NCBI RefSeq assembly: GCF_022539665.2
Contig: NC_081333.1
Location: forward strand, 4,207,971 to 4,271,970
Source of the DNA: Daphnia carinata
Lineage: Eukaryota; Arthropoda; Branchiopoda; Diplostraca; Daphniidae
Reading direction: 5' to 3'
Length of the DNA stretch: 64,000 bases
The position numbers were made by a program, and so were the translations under genes. This document shows, piece after piece, positions 36,713 to 48,856 of this stretch. Position 1 is the stretch's first letter. Each line of letters begins with the position of its first letter. The notes under the pieces were generated by a model that saw nothing but the letters and a program-made list of their open reading frames with translations, ran no database searches and had not been told where the DNA came from.

Positions 36713-36883
36713 TGTCAAGACTTGTTATGCATTTTGGACGTTTTCCCTCGTTTTCGTTATTGTTACTACCATAAGCGCAACTATAACATGAAATCCACGT
36801 ACTATCCTTTAGTTTTAATTTTCCGTATGGGGAAGAAAAGGTATTTGTAATTTCAATTGTTACATGAATTTCTTTTTTCAGTA

Positions 36884-39800
36884 TTAGTCTGCTTCAGTTT
36901 CCGCGGCATCGATACAAACACGACCCCCGGATTCTCGCCAAGTTTCATAGGAAGCTCGAACAAAGATTACAGCGCATGCACAGGATACCAGCAGTAGACA
37001 TAGAATCTCTGGTGCAAATCCAAAGGAATACGACAAAACCAAAATGCCCAGCGTGTAACCAACCACTTGCTGACTCGCTAGCTTACGAAGACAGAGACGA
37101 GGACCCAGACGTTTCTGAATTACCTTAGGGGTACCATATTTCTTAATAACTTCCTGGTACATAATTGGGGGAGTCAATAGTTGCCGAACTACTCGCCCAA
37201 GAAAATCATGTCGCTCGTATGACTGTTCCAGTTCTGGTCCAAACTAATAGAAAATTGGAGATAATTGCAAAATACTCTTTAGATTTCCTTTTGAAAAGAG
37301 TACCTTGTCATTGATGTTGCTACAAATTTGATGAAACATGCGGACTAGGAATGCTATTTCATAGCTGCGTATTGGTTGCGTGTCAGGATTACCACGGTAT
37401 GTCAAGTCATATCGCTTTTGCGGACTAAGTGGAGATGCTAACAGCGATGTATCTGATGTCGAATTTTGCAATCCACGAACAGGAGTCCGGAAGATGGATG
37501 GACTTCCGTATGACATTTGAAGTACGGAATCTGGTTCAGGTTCAGAAGGAATTTCTACCTAAAGGTGACGTGTATAGTGGAGGATGCGGTTATAAGATCT
37601 CCAAATGATTTACCTCAAATAATGCGGCGAGCTGTGACGATGACTGTTCCAGGTGAATCAAAGCCTTTTTTAGATCTTCTCCATTTTCATCGGAACTGGA
37701 GGATCCAGAAAGCATGAACCAATCGGATAACCAAGTTAGAAGGCCTCGTTTTTTTCCAAGCTTTTCAGGTTGAATTGATTGCCTCAAATTCGACTTGACT
37801 CGTGCTGAGCAAGCCAATATCGTGCGAATCTGTAGTGTGGTCTCTTGTCCAAAGAGCGGGACATAGTTGAAAGATGGATTCTCCAAGTCATTAATATACT
37901 GGCGTACATTCACAGCGATATGGGGACTAATGCCACTTTTAGACGGTGAAAGGCTATCGCTCAATGATCTCTCTGCAATAGAAATCATTTCTTTGAGGTT
38001 TCGCTGAGAATAAACCTGCATTCGATAAAAGCGAGAGCCATTAAATAATGCCGTAAAGGAACTCTATGCCAACCGTATTACTTTGGAAATTCTGTAAAGC
38101 ATTAGCGAATTTTTTGGCGACGAAAGTTCCACTCGTAAAAATCTCAGGATGACTTTTTGTAGGAAGAGCGTGTAAAAGAGCAGGTTTTCGGCAACAAATG
38201 TCTGCCATTTCCAGTCAACCACCTTATCACCGTCATTACTTCTATGTGCATTTGAGACATATCGCCATGGTTGAATATAGCTTAACCATGTCTCTAGGAA
38301 GAGGCGGAACGAGGCGTCTAATGGCCAATGTTCGACCGTGTGGCGCAAAAAGACGTAGAGCTTTTTCTGGAAGTAAGTCCACACCGTTCTGTAAAGAAAC
38401 CACATTCATAATAGCCATGACAACCAATGGATGCAAATATTGCGCTTACCGCTTCAATTCATCCATTCCTGAAATAATGTTGGGTCCCATACTGTTTGCA
38501 AAATAATGGAGATGCTTTACCAGCACTCGTACGGCTCTTAAGTGATCCAAGCTAGGAAGAAAGACGACTGCCTGAAAAGATTTTTAGCTGAAATAGAACT
38601 GATTTAAACGACCAAATCAGCTGATCTCCAAACCTGGAGGACATTGATTTGACTTCGTGCAGGACTCCCAGCTTGCAAGTTGGAATTTTCCTTTGTCGTT
38701 ACGTGGCTTAACCATAATTCGTTGATCGCTTGAAGTATCATCATTGTTCGCCATGCATCGTGATGAGACGTTCTTTCAGCTGCCAACGAACTTGTCCCCG
38801 CTCCACTACTGCTCGGCGTGAGTGAGGATTTCTTGAGCAATGAAGGAGTCATTTGCCGCGTGGAGGTTTCGTATCTATGTAGGCTTCAATAAATCAAAAT
38901 TCTCATAATTTAGGTTTTACTCCATGATCGGCTACCGGGATTTTGGTGGAGTAGCATAGCTCGTAGATCCATAGGACATTTGAGATGGCACTGGAATCAT
39001 TTCTGGGTCACATCCATTGCAAGGTAAAAAATATTGCAAGTAGTCTTCAAGTATTGCAAAGTAAACAGAATCACTTCCACATGAGGTTGTGGCATATTTC
39101 TGAAGGTTTGGATTGACGAGGTAGTAGAGAAAGTTCATCATATAATACTCAAATGCATCTAGAATAATGGGAAGGTTGGTTAACAATAATGAAGTGCGTG
39201 ACAGAAATAATTTTGTCTTATACTTAGAACAAGAGATGATGGAACTCTTACATGGGGATGATACTGCAGCTTTCCTACATAGAAAGAAGGCACCACACCT
39301 TCTTCAAGCAGATGTCGTATTGCAGCCTAGATACCATACAATATTTAACCTGAGAACAAAAATGATCTAAACTTATATTAAAATTGTACAGGTATATAGC
39401 TGAGTGGAAATTCATATTTAATTGTGCTATCGCCAAGTAACTTGTAACAAAGATTTATAACAGGTCCTCTGGGAGACAGTAAATGAGCCACTGTGTGAAA
39501 ATCACGAGGGTTGTTGGCTTTTGTCAAGGTCCTCAAACTCCATCCTGACTGGGAAACGACAAGATCACTTATTCAACATATAGTTAGAATTCGACGCAAA
39601 GTGCAATTGTCTACCTGAGCATGCAGTTCAAATAGGGTGTCCGTTAGCAATGGCAATACGCTTTGCAATTCTTTAACACCGTATTCTTCAACAATTCTGC
39701 CTACTTCTTCACACCAGTGATACACCGTTGTTTTCGCTGCATTTTCTAGCCTAACCTGAGAAAGAATTTGATTAAAGATATCTCACTCAAATTTTATCTT

Positions 39801-39904
39801 TAAAAACGTTTTACTATTGCAGGCAATTGCAGAGACATTTTCATGTTTGAACTGCCAGAGACGACTAGCAGACGACTGCCAAGAGAAAGCTCGCGTGCCA
39901 GCAT
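36884..39904 (-). CDS. SMPD4: Sphingomyelin phosphodiesterase 4 (neutral sphingomyelinase-3 family)
   Basis: Exons on the minus strand: 39904-39815, 39755-39615, 39548-39390, 39326-39224, 39158-38936, 38874-38634, 38571-38450, 38388-38082, 38015-37614, 37558-37304, 37243-36884; 2403 nt, 800 aa (human about 827-866). Motifs matching SMPD4: SGWSLRTL, EFPLSYIP, NAFEYYMMNFLYYLV, RVLVKHLHYFANS, FQKKLYVFLRH, EHWPLDASFRLFLETWLSYI, QPIRSYEIAFLVR and a C-terminal membrane segment within about the last 60 residues. The family localises to ER and nuclear envelope and interacts with nucleoporins. Start uncertain: the frame stays open upstream to an acceptor-like AG at about 39944, so the 5' end may continue. 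Exon 4 was placed after ATCTAG at 39327 because the earlier acceptor gives a stop. Its 3' end lies 171 bp from that of the SLC15 gene. Confidence 0.9.
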
Positions 39905-42216
39905 GCGAACAAGTATTTTCACATTAAAATTTTGTTCCTCAGTCTAGAGAAAACAGATACCCGATTCTGTGATTCATTAGTTTCCTACAACAGATTTGAG
40001 ATTGACGGTAATTCTTGCTAAACATCTTTTGCTAACCAAAACCCTAGAAGTCAAATTAGGTAAGCATAATCCTCTTTATCTGCCATCATTTCCATTAGTA
40101 ACCGTAAGTTCCATTAAAGGAAACCATAGCATTCCATGATCATTACTTTCTGAAATTGACCTGATGGGCATAATGGTGTTCCAACAGTAAAACAGGACAT
40201 CCTTTTGTTTTTAATATTGGCTAAACCCAGCCAAAAAAGAAAAATCTAACATATGACGATTTTTAAAACTGCACTGGTAGTCGACTGGGCGTTGCGTCGC
40301 GGGACATTCCTTAGTGTCTGACAGTTAGAAAATTATCTTGGTCAAAACGATCAAAGAAATACCTCCGCCAACTAAGAGCTACACAGTTGGGCTTTGGATT
40401 AGCAATGATTTACGCTTTCCCTTTTGAGTTCCACGGTAGCCATAGACATTATAGTTCGTCAACGTTTCAAAATGAATATTAATAATAAATTTATTTTGCT
40501 GCTTTCATTGAGAAGTAAAAAACGTGCGATTTTGTACGGTGGCAAAGGTTAACAGATGTCTTCGCCCTCTTAATTTCCTTTCCTAATTCCACCGTGAAAG
40601 GCGAAAATATTCTACGGTTTGTCACGTACGCGTTGGCATACAAAATATCTCTTCTGTAGAGTGCAATTTCGGTCATAGTCTAGACTTTTATGCCCTTTTT
40701 GGCCATCACGTGCCGATGGGCCGAAGAAACGTGATCACGGTTTCACGTGTAAGTTTAAAGAATAGAATTTTAGCATAAATTTTAGCCGGCCAACGTACCT
40801 TAGAAACAACGTAATACACAAATGGGAGACGTAGCTTTGGCTCACTGCCGGACGGCCGGAGAAGTGACATCCATTCTGATATTGCTGCATACCATTGGTT
40901 CCTGTATCTATTAGATACATTATACTGTTTACTGAAAGTTGGTTGTAGCAGAGTTTGCATATGTACCTACAAGTTAAACTTTCTCTCATTGCACAATAAT
41001 CTGATTATTACAAAATGGACTAGCCTTTCCTGGTTGGAATCTACCTCCTTCTTTCACTACAACACCAAAAAAGGCCAACGTCTCCATCCATCACCGGCTT
41101 TTCTGCGTCCGGGAAAAGCGTAAAAAATTGCTTAAACGTGAGGGTTCACCTCCGCTAGGTGGGGACGATACAGTTGCTGGGGTCGTCCTGTTTATCGAAT
41201 CGGCTAAAAAAGAAAAACAATGACGACGTCAACGGCCGTTTTCGACTATTTTATCGCCTTTTATAGGTGACACCGTGTTGGCCGAAAGAGTCAGTCACGT
41301 GCCGCACGTGTCCCATACTAACCTTATAAAACTTTGTAACCTAGCAACTTTTGGAATTCATCCCAATGTGATGGTTGAGCAGAAATGGACAGGGCATTGT
41401 ATGAGGTCACAGAAGAAAAAATCCCGAAACATTCACGTTTCAACAAAACTGACTGCTTTTAGAAGGACATTGACTTTATTGGAAAAAGCATTATAATACG
41501 GTTTACAACTTGTTGTGTTTTTTTTTTTTTCAGTAGATTAGTTTAGGTTAAAAGGTTTGACATGATGGCGTATTGCACTTAGGACGTTTTGACCCATTGA
41601 TAGTCTCTCCTCGCGTTTTCAATCCAATTTTGTGTTCGTATTGATGATTTGTTTATCACTAAACCGAGCTGTCACTCGTGTTATTACCTCATAGCTCCAG
41701 AGTCTTTTTTTTTTTTTTAAGAAAGATTTTTTTTTCTGGGAACCTTGCTCGTTGATGACTAATTCCGATTCGCCGAAATCCACGAACTGCTCCAACTAAA
41801 GACATCATTTTCTTTTAATGTTGCCTTTCTGAGGTGACGGATCTGCTAATGGTATAGATCATCAACTGATCGATTTACACAGTCCGAAATAACCTTGTTT
41901 TGCAAAGGTGAATAGGGCAACATTTTGGCCAGCAATTCAACAAGCGCTAATTGAAGATAACTTCTAAAGAATTCAAAGTAAAAAGAAATAATTGCTTATC
42001 TAACTTATTTCTCTGAATGGCTTTTTTTTTTGGTAGTTCATTCGGTTTCATTTTCTAAACATGAAGAAAAGCAAATAAGAAATCAAAATTCCCGTTTTTT
42101 TTTGTGAGTGTCGCAACTCTGGTAGCAGACTATACTTTCACATCTTTCCTTATTCAAAACGAAGACGCTTAATGCACGCATACGTGTTTATATTTTCTTA
42201 AACCCGGCGTCCAAGA
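39905..42216. promoter_or_regulatory. Divergent SMPD4/TWNK intergenic region with CACGTG E-boxes
   Basis: 2.3 kb between two divergent genes. Perfect CACGTG hexamers occur at 40707-40712, 40744-40749, 41296-41301 and 41305-41310, the last two only 9 bp apart start to start. No convincing coding frame was seen. Whether one shared promoter or two separate ones exist cannot be told from sequence. Confidence 0.35.
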
Positions 42217-45200
42217 ATGAACGCTGTTTGTAAAGCTCATTTTCAGTCATTGAACTATTCACGGAAGTTAGTGGTTAATCGGATGAAACGTGAACCTACC
42301 AGATTTGGTAGAATCTCGAGCTTTAATAACCAAGTATTATTATTGCCTTCTAGTCATATGTCATTCTCCAAATTAAATGTACCAAGTTCCGCCACTACTC
42401 GCCGTCTTCATGTATTAGCTGATGAAGATCGATACGATGTCTCATCCACTGAAATTCGAAGAGTTATTAAATCTCATTTTGGTGGTTACCAAGAAGGATT
42501 CACTTGTGTGACTGTCAACTGCCCATCATGCAACACACTATCATCCACCACCAAAGAGGCCAGCAACGACCTTGGCAAATTGCACATCAATTTGAGAACA
42601 GGCTATTCTTTCTGCACACGTTGCTTTCTGTCTGGACCTTGGTCTAGTTTAGCATCATACATGAAAGCCCTAGGTGTATCTAAACTAAAATCTGAGAAGA
42701 CAAAAACATGTAAAGGAACTGACATCAAATCATTTGATAGCGCTGACTGTGTGTGTGACTCCCTTTTTTCTTATCTTTCAGGTCCACCTAGCATAACCCA
42801 ACACCTGTCACAGTATACTCCCACCACAGCAGAGACTAATGAAATGAGACGGCTTTGGAATTCAGCACAGCCAATCCATTCTTTGTCAGAAGAGACCCTG
42901 GTCCCATTTCTGGACAAATTACGTCTCGGGGTCGGTCGACGATCTCGCCAACACACAATAATTCCCAGCTAAATTAGGCAAATTTCCTTTTTTTTTTTGC
43001 AGGACGTATCGATGGAAACGCTGGAGAAAGTGGGTGCTAAAATCAACCTGAATCTCGAACAGCTCATTCTTCCTTGTCTAACGTCGAAAGACGCCCCGTT
43101 TCACAGCATAAAGATAATCACCCCTAATCATAGTACATTATACCACCCGCAAATGGATCGGGCATGTGATTCACGGACACGTTTTCCTCGATTATTGCAG
43201 ATCAATTAGAAGCGATTGAACCCGATCCCGATACAGAATTGGATGATTATTGCAGGGTAGAAGAGAAAAACATCCCTAAACAACATCCTTGGTTGCTGGG
43301 CTACCACCTAGCTAAAAATAAAGATGAAGTTATTGTGACCGCGACGGCCGCTGATACGCTGACCGCTCTGGACTGTTTGGCCGTTCCGGCCGTTTGTCTA
43401 CCTTCTGGTAACAGCGCCACTAGATGGCATTCGCAATCTACATTTTGAATAACCTTTTTTTTTTTTTTTGCTCCCTTCTTTCATCGGGTCATTAGGGATA
43501 TCCAATTTACCGCTAGCAACATTGGCTTTCCTGGAATCCTTCCGTAAAATCACACTGTGGCTGGACAACGGTGTCCAAGGAGCCGAAAGTGCCCGTGTCT
43601 TTGCCAGGAAGCTGGGCGAAAAGCGTTGCCACTTTATCAGGTTCAAGTTTTCCTTATGATTTAAAAAACAGAGGTTTTATTTCCAAATGCCTTGGTTTGC
43701 ATGTGTACAGATCCTCAGAAGAGACACCATCGGCTCTTCAATGTCGGATGAAAGGGAAAAATGTGGCCCAGGTTCTCAAAACAGCTTTACCCATGACGCA
43801 CAAATCGGTGACGACCTTCTCCAGTTTGAGGTTTCCAAATTTCGGGTTTTTATTTTTGCAAGAAGGAGGTGAACGAATTAAATTTTCGCCTTCAGGAAAG
43901 ACGTTTATGCTGAGATCACGCAGAGCAGCACAGTGGCCGGAATACGTTGGCGTCGTTTTCCCGCTCTTACCGATCTGCTCAAGGGCCACCGTCGCGGTGA
44001 ATTGACGGTGTTCACCGGGCCGACGGGCGCTGGGAAAACGACGTTCCTCAGTGAGTACTCTCTCGATTTGTGCATCCAGGACGTGCGCACCCTTTGGGGC
44101 AGTTTTGAAATCCGCAACGTCCGGCTGGCGAAAATGATGTTGCAACAGTTTTCCGGTTTGATGTTGGAAAGCGAAACTCGTGAAATGTTCAACGTCGTGG
44201 CCGACGAATTTGAAAAATTGCCAATGTATTTCCTGGCATTCCACGGCCAGCAAGATGTCACGTCTGTCCTGGAGGTAAAACAACGAACAGCACCACTCGA
44301 AAACGAATAAAAATTGATTAATTCATTGAATGTTGCAGGCCATGTCGCACGCCGTGTACGTGCACGACATTTCGCACGTCGTCATCGACAATTTGCAGTT
44401 CATGATGGGCACGAGTTCCAGTGAACATTCGTCGATGGACCGTTTCTACAAGCAGGACCAGATTATCGGGTCCTTCCGCCGCTTCGCCACCGACAACAAC
44501 GTTCACATCACTCTAGTCATCCACCCGAGAAAGGTTTTCTGATTTCCAGTTGTTATTTCTTCTCCCGTTGCCTGGCCTGTTTCCTCCCTTTTTTTTTTTT
44601 TTTTTTAGGATAAAATGAAAACAATACCGCTTCCTTTTCGAGAGTAGAGAGAGAGAGAAAAAGAGAGAAAGAAAGAAAAGATAAAAGGAGAAGAAGGGAG
44701 GGAGAAAAAAAAAAAAATCACAACAAAAGAATTAGGACGAGATAGACACTACATTAACATCGACCACTCTTTGGTGCTCTGCCGACTAGCCGACGAGTTT
44801 TCTCTTTTTGGGATCACTCACCTGATGGGGCGATGACGTGATGTGTTGTCTTGTTGTTGTGCCACCTATCGCCCCCCTTTTTTTTTTTTCTTCTATCCCT
44901 CTGCTGTTTTGTTGTTTTTTTTTTTTTTTAACGGGATAGAACAATTGAAATTGTTTTGGCTTATTTTGAGTTGAAATGAGTTCTAACAAGATTTTTTTTT
45001 TATTTTCTATTTCCCCCCGTCGATCAGGAAGTGGACGAACTGTCGACCAGTTCCATCTTCGGCGGAGCCAAAGCATCGCAGGAGGCCGACAACATATTGA
45101 TACTTCAGGATAAACGCACGCACGACCCGACCTGTCGCCGTAAATACCTCGAGGTAAAAACTTTTCTAATTATTATTAATTTTTTTTTTATTTATTTGGT

Positions 45201-45516
45201 GGCAAAAAAAATAATAAGAAATGCCACGGATTTATTTTTCGTTTAAAAAAGAAATGTTGGGGCTTCGAAAAATCTCGTTGTGAACTCCCCTCTTGTTTCA
45301 TTCCCCCCCTTGTTCCGACAGGTAGCCAAGAACCGATACACGGGCGATTTGGGGGTGATGCCGTTAGAATTCCACAAGGAGTCGCTGAGCTTCGCCCCGC
45401 GCAATAAGAGAAGCGCGTCCACCAAAGTGACAGCAGCAGCAACAACGGCAGCCGCCAACAAAGTCAGCCCATTTACCTCGTCAGCCTTGCAGTCCGGACG
45501 AGGTCGAGCGCAGTAG
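42217..45516 (+). CDS. TWNK: Twinkle, mitochondrial replicative DNA helicase
   Basis: Exons 42217-42930, 43003-43132, 43201-43407, 43496-43640, 43711-43830, 43896-44274, 44339-44533, 45028-45153, 45322-45516; 2211 nt, 736 aa (human 684). The N-terminus is basic and Ser-rich with little acid, fitting a mitochondrial presequence. Residues about 97-136 hold CPSC (102-105) and CTRC (133-136), a zinc-ribbon-like pair of CxxC. The TOPRIM-like region lacks the glutamate signature ([12 protein letters not shown]) but keeps [21 protein letters not shown]. The RecA-like helicase domain is complete: [16 protein letters not shown]alker A near 480-488, [31 protein letters not shown]alker [25 protein letters not shown] and LQDKR. 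It unwinds mtDNA at the replication fork. Exon 2-3 junction: the 68-bp intron 43133-43200 is inferred. Confidence 0.94.
44639..44717 (+). repeat. Polypurine tract in TWNK intron 7
   Basis: About 79 nt of nearly pure A/G on the plus strand with two or three T interruptions, followed by further T runs in the same 494-bp intron. Confidence 0.85.
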
Positions 45517-47141
45517 TTGACGATTTACTACTATAAAACTGGTCTTGTACAGTATTTTTCTTTTTTATGTATATACATATAGCTGAAAAGAATCATTTTT
45601 TTTTTTTTAATTTCTTTTGTAACAATTGATTTTCTTCAAAATTAGATGCGCGTTGGTGACGGTCAGAAAATCCAGAAACGAGTTTTTGTTTTAAATTATT
45701 CATATTTAATTTTGGAAACAGAAAAAAAAAAAAAATTCAGGTCGAAAGACGATAAAAGAGAAGAGACTTTCTCCTTTGGTATTTTCGTTGTTTCACTCTG
45801 TGCATTTTGTTTGACTGTATATGGGATTCCTAGCGACCGTTGCCGTCTTGTGTGGAGATTTTCAAAGGGACTCCACTTCCAGCAAAACCAACACAACACA
45901 ATTTGCGTTGGGTGTTGTCTGTCTCTTTTTTTTTTTTATTATTATTTTTTTTTTTTTTTTGCACGGCCAATCTCTTCTCTCTTTTCGTCTATAGATTATA
46001 ACCCCTTTGAATTACACACACAGACAGTGTGTAGTGTGTCTGTGAGGCTATATAGCAACAACAGTATTTCTTCTTTTACACACTGGTGTATCCTATCCCC
46101 CAAGCCGCCGCCCCACTGTCTCGTCTTTCTCTTTTCTTTTTCAGGTGTCTATAGCTTTTTTTGTGTGTGTGTGTGTAGTTGTTTAATTTAATTTATTTTT
46201 CTTTAAAAAAAAAAAAAAAAAAAAAAAAGAATTCTTATTTCTCTATTGGACCACGACCATCCAGTTTGTGGTGTGTGTTGACTTGCTGGCCCTGTTTCCC
46301 TATATATACCGGTTCAGGTCAATGACCTCCAGCAGCTCACCCATATCAACTGTGCACCACTGCTGGACTAATGTCCGTCTACACAGCCGCATTTGGAGCG
46401 AGCAACCGTCTCCCAGTAGTCCCCTCGACTCATTTCTAAAAAATTTTCATTTTTTTTTTTCTATTCTATTTCGTTCGATCACCTTTTGGAAATTACTGAT
46501 AGAAAATGTGATTAAGCTATCCCTAACTATTCTTTTTTTTTTTTTTTTATTTTTCCTTTTTAGCTCTGGGAATAATCCGGAATGTTTCGGGCAGTTCAAA
46601 AAAAAAAAACTTTCACCCAACAGAAATGATTTCCTCTGCCTTTAAAAGTTGTTATCCATTTACGTCGTTTTATTGTTCTCTACCAGTCACCTTCGATTGT
46701 CTATATCTACCCCTGCACAGCCATCTGATTCGAATCCCAACATCGAGAAGGATACCTTTGATAAACTAAATGATAAATAATAACAATAAAATCACAATAA
46801 CGGAAAGGTCGGACTGCAATTGAAAGAAAACGGTCAGTTGTCTACTTAAATTTTTATTATTATTATTTCATTTCTTTAAAAATATATATTTTTTTCTAAG
46901 TGGTATACAATATGTTTTGTCAGGGCGGAGGGTTTTTCTTTTTTTTTTTTTTAATAGCCTGGAAGGGGTCCGGGGGCAAGCGCGCGGTCATTGCCTCCGC
47001 CTTGCCGCTCGCGCATAGCGCACTTTCCCTTTCGTCCGCGCGCGGGCGGCGCGTTGGCTCCGATCTCTTTAGATATATATATATTTCTCCTCTTTTTTTT
47101 TTGTTTAATTTTATTAGAAAATGATTACTATCTTAACGTCT

Positions 47142-47169
47142 ATCCTCTCTCTCTCTCTCTCTCTCTCTC
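47142..47169 (+). repeat. (CT)n microsatellite
   Basis: About 13-14 uninterrupted CT dinucleotides. Confidence 0.95.
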
Positions 47170-47671
47170 CTTTTCTTCCCCGCCCTTTAAGACCCCCATA
47201 TTTCGTGTAATAGCCGCCCTATTGTTTTGCGTGCGGGAGCGCATAATCGTTCCCTATTTCGACTGTTCGCGTGACTGTACCGCCCTATTTTTTCGCAGTT
47301 TCTCAACACTAGACGATTATAGCTATCTCTTTCTCTCTCTCTTTTTCTTTTTTTTTTTTTTTATTATTCTTTGGCTTGCCATTTTTGACCAGAGTTACCT
47401 ATACCTTCTATCCTAGCAAACCTAGCGCCAAAAAATCTTATTCTCTCTCTCTCTCTCTTTTTTTTTTTGCTTTTTTTTTTTTTTTTTGTTATCGCCAGCG
47501 AATCGCGTGCACAGGTGGTAAAGACGCCGATATCTCTTTGGCTCATCCGGTCACCCGTCCGCGCGCCAAGTCAAACGCGATAACTAAAGAAAAGAGACAT
47601 TTTGTGTGTAAAAGAGAGAGAGCTGTTGGAATATATAAAGAGACTATCGAAGCTCTACGGGAATAAAAAAG

Positions 47672-47684
47672 AGTTGAATGAACT
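47672..47684. promoter_or_regulatory. IR1 nuclear-receptor-like palindrome, one mismatch
   Basis: AGTTGAATGAACT: two half-sites facing each other with a 1-bp spacer, one base off perfect symmetry. Confidence 0.4.
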
Positions 47685-48318
47685 GCCAAGGTTTTTTTTT
47701 TTTTTTTCTTTTTTTTTTTATTATTATTTTATTTTTTTGTCAGCGAGCTCCGGATCCAGATGCCTTTGCACTCTAAGTGTGCCAAGGATGCTGCCTGCCC
47801 CCCATGCTTTGTTATGTGTTGCCTCCCCAACTGTTAAAACAGCCACCCTGTGCGCACCGCGTCCCAAACGCCAAATGGCAATGGCACAAAAAAAAAAAAA
47901 AAAAATCCCCAATTTTAAAACCAAACATTAAAAGCCAAATAAAACAAGAAGGATATGCGCAACAACGGAATAACAATCGAACAAAAAAGGGGGTGGACTC
48001 CAAGGACGCCTGTTGTGTCAAGCCAAAAAAGCGACAAATATGGGCCAAAATGCAAACGGGACAGCGTCGCTTATTGTTTGTTTTGTTTGTTTGTTTGTTT
48101 TTTTCAGCATAAAATTTCAATAGCAAGACGATGTGCCAAGCGACGCACACAATTACCAAATGACATAAACGCTCGTGCGTGTGTGTAACTATGTGCTAAT
48201 CGAATGGAAGGGAGTCGTAGTAGCCGTCTTGTAGTACTACTACCTACTACAACACGCACAGGTCGATGAACTCTACAAAACAAACCGCTTTTTTATTTCT
48301 ATTATAGAACTGTGTGCA

Positions 48319-48345
48319 GGTCTTTCTCTCTCTCTCTCTCTCTCT
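48319..48345 (+). repeat. (TC)n microsatellite
   Basis: Roughly 13 uninterrupted TC dinucleotides. Confidence 0.95.
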
Positions 48346-48843
48346 CTATACGACCCTCTTTCATAAGAGCCGAATGAAATTCGATTGTTATTTCGTCTAT
48401 TTCGTATGAGCGTCTATTAAAATAAGTCGGGGGGGGGGGGAGGCAAAAACATTTGAAAACAATCCAATTGCGAAATATGAAACGAACTCTTTGACCCGGT
48501 CACGCACATCGTTGCAGACGTGCTGATTATACTCTAGCGGGATTATAATAGAAACGGCCCGATTTGGAGTCTGTCGACGTGTTTGAATGTTAAAAAAAAA
48601 AAAAAAAAAAAAAAAGGTGTTGCATTTCCATCGGCCGTTCGTTTCAAATAGCGTCCGAAATGGTACACATCACCGACGATCATTGATCTGAAATTGATTA
48701 ACTCATTTCATCGAAATAAATCAAAGCTAAGCAATAAAAATAAAGGAAAGAAATGAAAGAGATTGACCGAAAAGGTCTTGGTGGATTTGTGGGGGCCTTT
48801 TGCTTTACTTTATTTTATTTTATTTTTCTTTTTTGCTGGCCAA

Positions 48844-48856
48844 AGTTCATTGAACT
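48844..48856. promoter_or_regulatory. Perfect IR1 palindrome (ecdysone-response-element-like)
   Basis: AGTTCATTGAACT: half-site AGTTCA, one-base spacer, and the exact inverted half-site TGAACT. The IR1 layout fits the EcR/USP consensus RGKTCANTGAMCY. Confidence 0.5.

Noticed and set aside
39327..39375. SMPD4 exon 4 beginning at the first good acceptor (CTCAG near 39354)
   Set aside because: All three frames from there hit stops; starting after ATCTAG at 39327 gives a conserved SMPD4 sequence in phase.
43166..43200. 35-bp intron with donor GTGATT in TWNK exon 2-3
   Set aside because: Too short for a spliceosomal intron here; the 68-bp alternative from GTACAT at 43133 fits the usual size and frame.
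45646..47666. Several 70-180 codon frames after TWNK
   Set aside because: They run through poly-T, poly-A and CT repeats and translate to Phe, Lys and Ser-Leu runs.
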